A stretch of 64,000 bases of DNA. Origin: Drechslerella dactyloides (taxonomy: Eukaryota > Ascomycota > Orbiliomycetes > Orbiliales > Orbiliaceae). The notes beneath the pieces were generated by a model. The model was not told where the DNA came from. It saw nothing but the letters and a program-made list of their open reading frames with translations, and made no database searches. The stretch is taken from positions 186,001-250,000 of the forward strand of contig JAGTWJ010000007.1 of assembly GCA_020064725.1 (NCBI GenBank), in the 5' to 3' direction. A program made the position numbers and the translations under genes. Below are positions 12,279 to 23,524 of the stretch, piece after piece; position 1 is the first letter of the stretch, and each line of letters begins with the position of its first letter.

Positions 12279-13079
12279 CGGATCACATGTCGTGGTGTAT
12301 CTTCCTGCTATTTTCGCATCTTGCTATCTTGTGTAACATTTTGCTGTTTCTGTATGTGTGTGGATTTGGCGGATGCATCTTGAGCACGGATACGGTGTTT
12401 CATTTGACTACTACTGCTACTATTTGACATTTATCTATCCTCTTATCTATTAACTTATCCATCTGGTACGCATGTATTCCCCAGGCCGCCTCCATCAAAG
12501 CACTGAGGAGATAAAGTGTAAAAATACCAGCTTATCTAAGCCGGAAGCAGCCGGACGCCGGGCCCGGGCGGCTAAAGGAGCCGGAAGCCAAATCGCAGCC
12601 GAGCAACCGGCGGCGAGTCGCAAGACTTCGGCCTCGTCTTTGTCAGCAGCTGGCAGCCCACGTACGCCGCCGCTCGATTCCCAACTGAGAGTCATCCATC
12701 GGCCGCTCTCCCTCTCTCGAGCATCTTACTATCTCCTCTGCATCTTATCGTCTGCGTGTTCTGGTTCGACGCCATTCTGGATATCATCTTCTCAGCCATT
12801 CGCTTGGTGTCCTCCCGGAATCGCTCAGCGCTCTGCCTGGAAACCTCGAGTCGCCGAACCCTAATAGTCAATCCCACGCCATCAGCCGTGTTCCGGACGC
12901 CGCGCGGAAGTCTTTTTCGATCCCTCGCCCTCGTTGATGCTATCCGCGCAGTTGGCAGCCTTGGTATAAACCTGGCGAATTCGTTGGCGGGCGCTTCAAC
13001 TTCCTATCTCTGCTCTCTCGGAGTGCAAAACGACCTCCTTCCACCGAGTCATATCGTGCGAACGACGCATTACTAAGCG
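12279..13079. other. Intergenic region and 5' leader before the third Zn2Cys6 gene
   Basis: Pyrimidine-rich around 12700-12800, consistent with a long 5' leader for the gene starting at 13080. No coding signal. Confidence 0.45.
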
Positions 13080-16000
13080 ATGAGCTCCGGTACATCCGCG
13101 ACGGCCTTGCCGCCCATTCATTCGTACAGCCCTCCTCCGAATCTTCCTGCCGGCGTCGCTGTTGGCGGTCCCAGCTCTCCGCCGCCGGGGCTGTCGTCAT
13201 CTTCGCAATCTCGCTCGCCGCCGACGCTGGTTCCGGCTTCTGCCGCGGGGGCGACTCCCAGAAACACGAAGGCACGGGCATGCACGAACTGCAAGACAAA
13301 GAAGATTGCCTGCCGGCCAGGCTCCGTCCCGGGCGTGTGTGTCAAGTACGGCTCTATTTCCACTCCCTTCTTTTCGTTCTGGCTGCTGCTGTTGCTTCCT
13401 CTTCTATTTCTGCTCGGCTGGGACTAGGTTGCGGGCCATTGACATTCGTGGCGTATCTGCCATGTGTCGCCGGCCATGTTCTGCAAGCTGTGCGACCATT
13501 CGCATGGCCATTACACCTGCACCTTCAGCATTCGCAAGCTAATCCGCGAGTCTTATGTTAGATGCCACCGAGATAACAAGCGATGCATCGTCGAAGAGCC
13601 GACCCCTCGCCCCGTCCGGGGCAAGGGTACCTCCAAAGCGTCAGTACCCGATCCTCCTTACGCTATCAACCCATCGCTAACAGTCCGTCTACATATAGTC
13701 GAGTCGCAGAGATGGAGAAGAAACTCGACGGTCTTGTCGCCTTACTCACCGGTGCGCAGTCCGTGTCGTCAAACCCAAACTCTTCCGGGGCCGCAATGTC
13801 CGATCAAGAACAAGCCGCCATTGGCCTAGCCACCCTCGCACCCTCCCTCTCTCGACAGTACGGCCAGAACGACACCAGCAGCGGCAGCGGCGAGAATCGG
13901 CCACATGATCTCGCGTGTAACAGTCATGGTGTGCCGGATTTCAATGTCGGGGCCTGCCTTAGCGCTCTCAAGTCGAAAGAAGCCGAACGAGAGGACCGAC
14001 GAAGACAGGAGCAGAAGCAGCGAGAGGAGGAAGAGCAGCGGCAACAGATACCAAAGACGACAGACTGCGCGGGCTTCAATTTCATCATGTCTCAGCCGGC
14101 CGCACCCCAAAGCCCTCTGTGGGACCCTATCGGTCGAAACTTAGTCACCGAAGCCGAAGCCGAACAGTTCCTGGCTACGTTCGTCGAGATGTCCGTCCAC
14201 TTTCCATTTTACGTCCTCCCCGCCGGAGCCACCGTCGCTTCTCTCCGCAGAGACAAACCGATGCTGCTGTTGGCAATATTAACAGCCGCCTCGCAGAGCA
14301 ACAAGAGAGTACAGATAGCGCTCGGATGGGATTTCCGCAAAGCATACAGCGAAAGGCTGCTGATCCACGGAGAAAAGAGTCTGGAGCTTGTTCAGGCCGG
14401 CATGATTTATATGTCGTGGTTCCATTGTCATTTCTCTCCAAAGACACAGATATTCCTGCAAATGGTGTACCTGCTGATCAGCTTGATAACCGAACTCGGA
14501 TATGACCGTAAACCGGACAGGGATAGGCCAGGCGCTGGCCCGATGACGATGGGGGGAGGCGGGGATCCAGTCCCCAGCAGCACGAGCCCCCGAGGTGGGC
14601 GACAGGATGATGGCAGCGCGTCCAGTCCAAGGGTCTTGGAGAACGAGCCACCAGTGAGCCTGGATAAGGTGGAAGAGCGAGAGTTTCGCACCAGAGAGAT
14701 TCGGCGTACCTTACTGGGTTGCTGGTGGCTGACTAGCATGTAGGTACCCGACTCGCAGTTCACCGATGGTGGATCATCCATCCGTGGCTAACGATTTTCG
14801 CAGGATATCGATTGACTTCCGGAAACGAATCCCCCTTCATTTCAGCAGCTACATGCGACAATGCCAACAGACATTCATGGATAATCCAGAATTCGAGTCC
14901 GACAAATACATGGTGCTATTGTTGAGATTACATAAGCTCCAGGAAGATATCTGCGAGACGTTCCGTTACCATGAACCGGAGGTTGCCGGCAAGCAAGACC
15001 TTGTCAGGATCCAGATGAGCCTCAAGGCGTTCCACTCGGTTCTGAAGGACCTAGAACGAGAAATAGAGTATCTCGATCCTAGATATCCAGCACGTACGTC
15101 GCCCGCCCAGCTCATCTCCCCCAATTTACGCTAACACTACGTGATCTCGATCTCTAGACGACTCAATTTACCCCCTGATCTTCTCCGTGGGAATGTATTT
15201 GTACGAGATCGGACTGCATATGTCTCCCCCACCGCCATCGACAACATCCTACGCACCAACAGCGTCGCTCGAATACACATCCGAACGCATAAATATCCTC
15301 GGCGAATGCCTTTCGTATACCAGGAGATTTCTCGACTGCGTCACGACACGGCCGCCAGTAACATTCCGCTTGATGTGCAGTCCAAGCTGGATGCGCATAT
15401 CGTACGGTCTCATCGTGCTGAGCAAGCTGGCCCTGGGAGGCACAGAGCCTGTCGATCTGTGCAACATCAAAGAAAAGACAGTAATCCAGTACTCTAACCG
15501 GCATTACACGACGCTGAACCCCCATCCGTCGGTCCTTGCGGAACAGGAGAGAGAGAAGGAGCGACAGCGAATTACCGGGCGGCACAGGAGCGCATCACCC
15601 GAACGTCCGGGCATCGCGTACATCCCGTCGCCGTCCAACGTGGACGGATGGGACACGAGCGTAGTGCGCGCGGCAGTCAAACTGGAAGTATATCTGGAAC
15701 GACTCGTAAACCTATGCAAGCTACTCCATATTCCTCCACCACCGGTGAAAGAGGAGGACCGTGAGCGGTATAAGGCAAACAATGTGGACGAGAACCCCCC
15801 ACCGGATCTATATGATTTCGGGATGTGGATGTTTGCAACGATGAAGGAGTGGTATCTCGCAATGGTGAAGCGGGAAGAAGACATCGAGGCCGCTGCAAGA
15901 GACGCGGTCGGCAGCGGCGGCGGTAGTATGGAAGGCGTAAGTACTGCCAACAACACCGGCAGCGGCACAGGCGCGGACTCATCAGCAACTCCAGGCGGCA

Positions 16001-16419
16001 GCACGATTAGCGGCGGGATGAGTAGCTCGCGGACGCGAAGCACCAGTGCGAGCATCGTTACGCCAGGAGGAGGAGGAAACGGGATGTTCAAAGATTGGGC
16101 GACACCCACCGACAACTTTCAGCGCTTGAAGCGAAAATACGAAGTGGCGTCCGATGGCAATTGGAGCAACGCGGCCGGGGTGGCTAGCGGCGGTGGAAGT
16201 GGCAATGGGAACGGGAATCAAGGACTCGGAGCGGAGTACGGCAATCCCGGAAACAACAGCATGGTATTGAATGGGACAGCAGAAGACGCACAGATGCAAA
16301 TGCAAATGCAGATGCAGATGCCACAAACCATTGGATTTGAGTTTATGGACACTCTTGGAGACGACTTTTGGGGCGCGATGTGGAGCAGCTGGCCGTTGTT
16401 CTACCCGACCGGCGCCTGA
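13080..16419 (+). CDS. Zn2Cys6 transcription factor, WAR1/LEU3/PrtT-like (978 aa)
   Basis: Nuclear regulator of a class with a wider zinc cluster. Exons 13080-13345, 13562-13639, 13699-14739, 14804-15093 and 15158-16419. The first intron (216 nt, 13346-13561) splits the cluster between cysteines 4 and 5; splicing gives C68-x2-C71-x6-C78-x8-C87-x2-C90-x6-C97. A coiled coil (RVAEMEKKLDGLVALL) follows. The middle region has FPFYVLPAGATVASLRRDKP and MLLLAILTAASQ, as in LEU3/WAR1-type factors. The Gly/Asn-rich C-terminus ends in a Gln-Met run and an acidic, Trp-containing tail, a possible activation domain. In related factors the ligands are small metabolites or weak acids; none can be assigned here. 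Confidence 0.85.
16291..16320 (+). repeat. Five tandem CAR-ATG hexamers coding for Gln-Met
   Basis: Five in-frame copies of CAG/CAA-ATG in the C-terminal region of the factor at 13080-16419 encode a QM repeat. Such hexamers can expand or contract by slippage. Confidence 0.85.
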
Positions 16420-17561
16420 TTTATCTGATATCAGGGATACGCTTAGCACTTGGCACTTAGCTATGAGTTTTATGAATAGATGTACGATAGAATTGAAGTG
16501 AGGCATCACATTTATTGTCACCACGCGGACAGTATTGATAACCTGCAGCCAGTAAACTGCAGGGTATCACCAAACTCGACCTGTATGTATCGATACTTCT
16601 CACGCCACCCGCGGTCCTTCCATGGCGGCTTGCCGGCACGCCCAACAGCGGAATCGTGCATCTGCGGAGAAAGAATTCGTGCTGTCTGGGATGAAGTAGA
16701 ATGATTCTGTCCAATGAGTGGCTCTAATTGTCAGGTTCTGAGCTCCGCCTAGTGGCTGCATGCTGCATGTTGCCCCTCCCGCTCAGCTGTTGAATATCAA
16801 GACGTACGAGTCAGAGTCAGCAGTTAGCTTTCTTAGTGCGCTGTGGAATCCAGGTTGAGATTCCCGTCTGCGCATCACGAAATAAGATTGTGGAAACTGC
16901 CCAACGCTGCACAATTATACTTGCAGCAGCCGGTCGGCTAGAATCACGGTATTTAATTTCGGTCTTCGCATCCGTGAACCTACTTGCAAATCTCCCGCTA
17001 GGCAATTGCACAAACTCCAGCCAAGAGCTTGAACGAGAACGAGGGCATGTCCGGACATGTACGGGTACAGGCGAGCAACATGCGATAAGGACCGTCCTTA
17101 TTCCGGGAGCAACATTCAACCAAGGTTCCCGGCATTCCTGCCGGATGCCATCATCGTGCAGCGAACCCTGCACCGGCTGCATAATTTGCGAGCGGTCGCT
17201 CCAGACCGCTGCTACCTCGATTGCAGAGCTGGTGGTTAAATTTAAATGTGTTAAATAGACGTCCGGACCGGCCGACCCCGCCATTGCTTAAATCAACCTC
17301 ACCCGGCCAATTGATCGATGAAAACGCGGTTCACCTTCGAATCCGGAGACCTCTCATCCTCCTCGTCCACTCTGGAACGCTTCATTCACCGTATATAGGT
17401 ATACACATTAGGTGTACTGGTATGCATATCCAATCTGCCTCCCTCAATGGAAAAACAAACACCGCGTGCATCATATGCCTACACAAACTTATAGCGATAT
17501 AGTTAGCAGTGATCTTATCTCGATAGGATTCTCGTGGAATTGAAACGAATACCTCGAACAT
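16420..17561. other. Intergenic region before the MPCKA small-gene array
   Basis: No gene recognised. ORFs of 140 and 155 codons on opposite strands overlap at 16817-17284 but have no domain, signal peptide or splice pattern. Confidence 0.45.
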
Positions 17562-17756
17562 ATGCCTTGTAAGGCATCCATCCCGCCGCCCGAATACGCC
17601 CGTGACGAGACACCTCGCTGGGTCTGGGACATCATCGTTCGGCGACGCTTTGACTACGAGGCCTTCGTGCTCACACCGACTTTCATGCGCTGGGAGCGGA
17701 CGACATACGAATATCGCATGAGCTGGGCCGCGAGCAGCCAGCCGTCTTCCCCGTGA
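17562..17756 (+). CDS. Small MPCKAS-family protein, copy A (64 aa)
   Basis: An unrecognised small protein with no signal peptide or membrane segment. It opens MPCKASIPPPEYARDETP, continues with WVWDIIVRRR, and has RWERTTYEYRMSWA near its end. These blocks align with copies at 19816 and 20514: the N-terminal nine residues, a WD.I/V motif followed by arginines, and an ER..Y...M..W motif. Same strand and spacing as its paralogues suggest tandem duplication. No intron is needed. Conservation of the protein, with changed third codon positions, argues that it is translated. Function unknown; the many Arg and Trp residues could suit nucleic-acid or protein binding, but that is a guess. Confidence 0.6.
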   Translation: MPCKASIPPPEYARDETPRWVWDIIVRRRFDYEAFVLTPTFMRWERTTYEYRMSWAASSQPSSP

Positions 17757-18333
17757 CGTCAATGACCGGTGCATGCATGCATGCACACGCGCGGGAGGGA
17801 ACGCGCGGTGGTCGGCTAGCCTCATAATAGCAACAGCAATGAACATCAATGATTAGTCTCGGGATCAATGATACGCGACGCGACCGACGGGCCAATGAAC
17901 AATAATAGAGCTATAGGAGGTCATCCATAATGCTATATCACGACCTATGATATGATATGGCGGATCCGCGTCACAGGACTACAAGCGCTACGTCATGTCG
18001 ATATCGGCTTCCGCTGTTCAAGTCTTTCATGAATTCGGAACTTATCCCCCTTATTTCTTTGGTTCGTAAATATTCTGGATTTGGACCCCTTTCACGGCCG
18101 CATTCTGAGACAACGGCGAAGCTGGGGTGACTTTGCGAGACACATGCACCAGGCGGAATCTGGTACATCTTTTGCAAACTATCTCTTACCATATTTTTTT
18201 ATGCACGCTAATACTATACTGCATACTTTCTGCACCGTCTTCACGACTGTCCGCTTTCCCACAGGTACTTCCGCTATATATTGTGCGTCTGGCATCCCCA
18301 CATAAACCCCAGAAGGGCGGTTTGTGCATCAGG
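17757..18333. other. Spacer between MPCKA copies A and B
   Basis: No ORF of interest. Includes a short ATGCATGC-type tract near 17772-17783. Confidence 0.4.
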
Positions 18334-18666
18334 ATGTCTTGCAAAGCTACCCTCCCCCCCATGTTCAACAAGAACGAAGACTTCTCCACCCCCGAAAGAC
18401 GCAGATACATCTGCCGCGTCCTCGAACTGGAGCTCCGGCCAGACCGCTGCACTCACCTGGACGGTGGACGTAGCCATCCCCTGTACTCTTGGATGGCGGT
18501 ATGCCAGGCTATCTTGAAGCTGATGCCGGTCGCCATAATTGGAATGACTGGTTATACGCCGGCAGTGGGATCGTGCTGTTGCACGCGCCCGAATGAGAGA
18601 AACCCTGGGCAGAGCTTGATCCAAACGGACTGGTTGGACGGCAGCTCGCGCTGTCCGACGAGCTGA
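18334..18666 (+). CDS. Possible divergent MPCKA-family protein, copy B (110 aa)
   Basis: The ATG at 18334 opens MSCKATLPPM, matching the first ten residues of copy D (MPCKASLPPM) except for two conservative changes. Beyond that, similarity is weak: an Arg-rich stretch (PERRRYICR) lies where the others have WD.I.R.R, and a Tyr-Ser-Trp-Met segment lies where they have a Tyr...Met motif. The frame runs on to 18666, longer than the others; a GTATGC donor-like site near 18499 could shorten it by splicing. It may be a diverged member, or a decaying copy with only its N-terminus intact. Confidence 0.35.
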   Translation: MSCKATLPPMFNKNEDFSTPERRRYICRVLELELRPDRCTHLDGGRSHPLYSWMAVCQAILKLMPVAIIGMTGYTPAVGSCCCTRPNERNPGQSLIQTDWLDGSSRCPTS

Positions 18667-19815
18667 TTCAGCCCAAAAGCTCGATCTCGAGCTCCAGCTC
18701 GAGCTTTTGAACCGACGGGGGTGAATCGAGCTGACGCATTCTCCTCCTTCCTCATCCCAGTCTCGGACGTCCGTATACGACCAAAAAGATGTCTAGACCG
18801 ATCTCTTCTTAGTGTCTCTCTCCGAATTTCCTTCCAACCCATGTATCTTTCATACTTGTCGACTGGGGGCCCGGGAGTTGATTGTTTCGGATACCCAGCC
18901 CAAGCCTCTATCGCTAGCTCAAGTTTTGGGGTTTCGATTCTGGCTGCGCTTTGCGGGAAAGGGCAGCCAATGGCGAATGGTGCAACAGGACGGGAAAGAT
19001 CGCTGGCTAGCGTTGAAACATGGCATGATATCCGAGGCAAAGGGAGCTAGCTAGCGAATCTGGCGGAGAGTGGAGAAGGAAAGGAACTAAAAGGCGGCCA
19101 GCCGGCGCGCGGCGGGGCTGTGATTCAGCATTATGGAATCTGCATATATCGCTCACGCACAGTGCAGCAGATACGGGACATAGAAGCAGGCGGCGGCGGC
19201 GGCGTATACAAAGTTGCCACGCGTGTCGAGTGGGATTTTCCATGTATACTATATAGCTGCCCCCAGGCGCTGTCAAGTTGCAACCGCTCCCGAATCCTTC
19301 TTTCCGACCTTTCCCTCTTTCATTCCTTCCCCTCAAAGGCAATAGATGGTATTGCATGGTTAGTACAGTCCGCTGTACCGTACTCGGGAGCGTATATAAC
19401 TATAGCGGCACAACCGAGCGAGTTTTTCGCTGGCTAGCGCGATAACTTGTATCGATAGCGGGACCGGATTATAATAACCCGCCAACAAGTATCTTCTCCC
19501 GAGTTCGCCGAACGCATTGCTGCATACATACGTTGGAGACCATACATACACATCCAGCAGTACCTACATACGCGACTCCGACGCCTCGGGTCCCGAGAGT
19601 ATACATATACTAAGTATACTCCCCCTTGAACCGCCTTGCATTCGGTCGAATAAACCATATTCTCTAGCTTTTCTTGCGATCGATCAGTATTGTTATCGGG
19701 ACCGATTATATACTTATATACCAAGATATATATACTCCTCCTCGCCGTTAGCTCTATAATCTAGATCGATCTCGAGCTCCTCCTCGCCGGTGTCAGACAT
19801 AGATTGAAATTAGAA
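18667..19815. other. Spacer between MPCKA copies B and C
   Basis: AT-rich with several TATA-like runs (for example around 19607-19616 and 19705-19735), which may include the promoter of copy C. No other gene recognised. Confidence 0.4.
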
Positions 19816-20037
19816 ATGCCTTGCAAGGCGTCAACATCCCCGCTGGACTTCGTCGTGGGCAACGTGCCCCGCTCAGTCTGGGATCAGGTTATCCGGCGGA
19901 AGCGGCGGATCTCGTGGCTGGCGCGTTCCACGCCGGAGACGGTGGCGACTTGGGAACGGAGGGGTTTCCGCTATGTGTACGAGAAGGAAATGCGGCGGTG
20001 GGCCGACCTGCAACAGTCGCAGTCGCAGTCGCAGTAG
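19816..20037 (+). CDS. Small MPCKAS-family protein, copy C (73 aa)
   Basis: Begins MPCKASTSPLDFVV, then VPRSVWDQVIRRKRR, and a TWERRGFRYVYEKEMRRWA block matching the C-terminal blocks of copies A and D. It ends in a (SQ) repeat from CAG-TCG hexamers, absent in the other copies. ATG 19816 is chosen because it aligns with the other starts; only a TTG lies upstream in the open frame. It has no signal peptide, membrane segment or known domain. Being intact and same-strand with its paralogues supports a real gene family. Confidence 0.6.
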   Translation: MPCKASTSPLDFVVGNVPRSVWDQVIRRKRRISWLARSTPETVATWERRGFRYVYEKEMRRWADLQQSQSQSQ

Positions 20038-20513
20038 ACGGCCGACGGAGGCGGACAAAGATAGGGATCGATTGAAGCTCGGATGTCTCCTTTTTCTGCA
20101 TCTACTTTACCATTGAGACTGGAATTTCTTTGTAGAGTAATTTTCCCATGCTCTTCCCAGACCGTCCTCAATCTTGTGCTGTGTGCTATTTATTTCTTAT
20201 CTCCGAGTCTTGCGCGTTTCTTTTTTCCTCGGCATGCCATGCCTCGCTTTTGCCTTGGATAAATCCCGCGAACGCCCATTATTCCAATTGGAATCGAAAA
20301 TCCACTTCCAAATCGACCCCCTTTCGCAGCCGAGCCTGCAAACTAATTCGACCAAGAGCCGCCTTACATTCGGTCGGATGTTCCTAAATTTCATCACACT
20401 GTCTACTCACTATCACCAGACCGCCGGGACGACCAAGAGAAACGCCGAGTATACAACCCGACCCGAACCCAATTGATCCGAATCCCCCTCGGTAGCCCGT
20501 CACAGCCAACAAA
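20038..20513. other. Spacer between MPCKA copies C and D
   Basis: Contains the presumed promoter and leader of copy D. A 100-codon ORF on the plus strand shows no recognisable feature. Confidence 0.4.
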
Positions 20514-20741
20514 ATGCCGTGCAAAGCCTCTCTTCCGCCAATGGATTTTGCGCGTGACGACACTCCACCACAAATCTGGGATCGCATCATGCGCGAACGC
20601 CAGTGGGTCGGCCGCAAGCTCGACGCGTTTCTGAAAGCCGGGTCTGGCCACGGCGAACGGGTGCGCTACACGGACCTAATGCGCCGCTGGGAGCGCCAGC
20701 AGCGAGCGGCGCAGCGCGCCCTGCGACACTCGCAGCATTAA
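20514..20741 (+). CDS. Small MPCKAS-family protein, copy D (75 aa)
   Basis: Begins MPCKASLPPMDFARDDTP, close to copy A (ARDET versus ARDDT), continues QIWDRIMRER, and ends with ERVRYTDLMRRWERQQ and an Arg/Ala/Gln-rich tail. GC-rich third positions resemble the long genes of the window. Uninterrupted by introns. A context of ACAAA before the ATG suits fungal initiation. Product unknown; this is the most complete member of the array and the best query for a homology search. Confidence 0.62.
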   Translation: MPCKASLPPMDFARDDTPPQIWDRIMRERQWVGRKLDAFLKAGSGHGERVRYTDLMRRWERQQRAAQRALRHSQH

Positions 20742-23524
20742 CTGACGCACTCTTGACGATCTGTGCATTCGCGAGGTATGGCTTGCAATCGAAGTGATGC
20801 GGGTTTCATTTTGCCATATCAATATCCTCTCTGTAGTCTATTCTGTGTATATGTACAATTTGCATCAATGCAGACTCACATCTGGCATGCATGAAGGCAT
20901 GCGTGCCCAGCCAATTGTACATGTCGCTAACTTGGGTGGTACTCCTCTCGCTCGCGGAACGTTACACAGCCTGCAAACTACCGACAGGCATTCTATCCCT
21001 CACAACTGAAACTAACAAAACATACGCGCAGACCCCCCTCCACCACATACCGCCTTACCACACGACTCTCTTATACGGATATATAACCGCGAAATCGTAC
21101 GCTCACATCACTCTTATGCGGAAATGCCCTGAAAAGCGATGCCAAGGCCCCAATTCCTTTCCCGCGGCTGGGGGCACAACGCGCAACGCTCTGGCTGCAA
21201 CAGCTAGACATCATTCCGGGTGACCTCTCAACGGCACCAACATAAAATTTTATTTCACGTTGGGCTTGCATGCGTCTATTGTTTTTGCTTCGTGTCCCCC
21301 TCTTTGGTCGCCCGAAATGACGATATCTGATCTCGATATTGGTTTCTCTTCTTTTTTTTTTTTTTACTCGAGTTATGTCCTGCCTTAATCTTGTTCCCGT
21401 TGCTATATGATTTGTGAAGGGTAAAGTTTGCAATAAAAGAAAAGCAACGAAAGAAAAAGTTAGCTAGCCGTACGGCAAGAGCATGGGCTCCTAATTTCCT
21501 AATATTTACTATTGATTTTCTATTCCTTTCTTTCCTACTAGGACAGTACGCTGCAACACATTCGTCACGTCGCATATTACTTGTGACACGTGCGCATCGC
21601 GATATCGAGGCCGGTAAATAGCCACGGCTTTTCTTTGGTTAAACGAATTCATCATGTTGGTTATACGCATCATAGTTATGTATGTATACTCCAGAATTGG
21701 AACGAACACCAGCAGTATCGGTGCTAGTCAAAGATCCAACAAGAATAGTCGTTAGGCTATATTGGATTGAAAGATAAGAGTGGCTAGTCGATTTGGACTC
21801 CTTGCAGCTTAAAGGGTAGCTGGCTCGATCGACGAAACCGCTTGAGCCTGCTGTTATTGGTAACATCGACGTGAACATAGTAAGGGTTATACCTGCACTT
21901 CGCCGTCTAGTCTCCGAGACCAGGTTATCACAGTGCTATATGTTGTATTTATATGGTTAACACGTAGCAGGTAACGGCTGTCTTGTTCGCGGCGGTAGAT
22001 GAGCAGGATTTATATCAGATACTGAGACATATGTTGCGTGGATCCATTGTCTCCTGCGATCTTTCTTTAACAGAGGCTGTTCAATCGAGGTTACGAAAGC
22101 AATCGATAGTATTCGCTCGAGAAAATAATGCGCCATCAAATTATAACGGCATCTAAGCATTCTTGCTAGGTATTACGTTGTGGCTTGCTGAAATCTTCTT
22201 TTTGGCATCATCTATGAACAGCAGGCTGAAAAAAAAAAAATCGTTAGTGTGTAATTGGTGTTTTCATCAAAGATAATCAGAGTTGGAGTGTCAGCGCTCG
22301 CCGGCCAGCTTTGCATGCATGGGCTTATTCTAGGTCTTCTAGGACTTTTACCATGACGACATTATAGTACGCACTCGAATGAATTCGGCATATATGGATC
22401 TTTCCAGACATGCATATTCGTCAATGAAGCGAGATTGATCCATCTCGGGCCCTACCGTCCATGCACGCTTTCAGGAACAACAGGTTATAATTCCCTTGGC
22501 TCCAACTCGGCTCCAACTCTGAGAGGCAGTTGGGGCTGCAGCCACCCAAGGTAACTTTCCCTGTTATGACTGAGATCCGAATTGCACATTCCTATCATAG
22601 AAATACTATGTTTTATCAGACGAACTTTAATACCCGCAAGAAGCACATCTTTTCTCCTGTGTTGTCAACTTGACCGCCTACTTTGCGCTCAAGCAACCTA
22701 AATCCAAGCTTATAACAATGTTATTCTATTGTTCTGCGGTAATTTTCCAGAACCTCGCAGCCTCCAAAGATGTTATCGATCAGCTGAGCAATGTATATTA
22801 GCTTTATTATCTTGATTGGAACTTATCTTCCTGCCTTAAGCTGGCTCAGCAGTCTCAGAATTTTTAAGACGTCGACGGCTATAGCCTAGAGAGCTTAAGC
22901 CAGCATTGACCGGTTAGAGTCGACTCAGGCCGTGCAACATCGATCCTCTATATATTAAGAACAACTTAAACATTTATCTCGTAAATTATGAGTTATCGGA
23001 AAATCTCTGCCAAACCGTCGCAAATCTGTACCGAAGGTCTGAAAACGCCGCGAGGCTAGCATTCCCGCTACCGCTTAACGTCTAACGTCTTCATCAGACG
23101 AGGCCCCTTCCGAGACATCTCGTACTTGAGACATCCTAGCCGTTCTTCGAGCACTATGTGGCTACAAGCGGATGTGGCGCAGCAAAAAAACGTGGATGCG
23201 CAGGCGGCCGGGTTTCTTCGAGATACGAAAAGATGACTCCGTTTTGGCAGTTGGACAATGGATCGATTGCGGGGATTCCTGGTCTCCCAGGATCCTAGAA
23301 TCCGCAATCTTAAGGTCTCAACCGACGTCTCACTTATGCGACTGCTGACTACGGTGTATACTATAAAGCAAGCGGGATGTCGCCTGAACTATCTCCAGAT
23401 CTCCGGATCGCACCTTGGTTCACGCAATCAAGCCTGTTAATTCGATATTTGGTCGCTCATTTAATTTCTGTGTTATTTTTCGTTTGCTTGTTCTTCGACA
23501 GTCGCTCATAATAAGTATACCAAC
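20742..23524. other. Long gene-poor region upstream of the subtilase
   Basis: Nearly 2.8 kb without a convincing gene. It holds a T14 run (21352-21365), an A12 run (22229-22240), and a partial match to the MPCKA start at 21124 with a stop as the third codon. The subtilase promoter with a TATA box lies at the right end. Confidence 0.5.
23362..23368 (+). promoter_or_regulatory. TATA box of the subtilase gene
   Basis: TATAAAG lies 157 bp before the ATG at 23525, a usual distance for fungal secreted-enzyme genes. Confidence 0.55.

Noticed and set aside
16836..17258. 140-codon plus-strand ORF between the third Zn2Cys6 gene and the small-gene array
   Set aside because: Starts from a non-ATG codon, no domain, and is overlapped by a similar ORF on the other strand.
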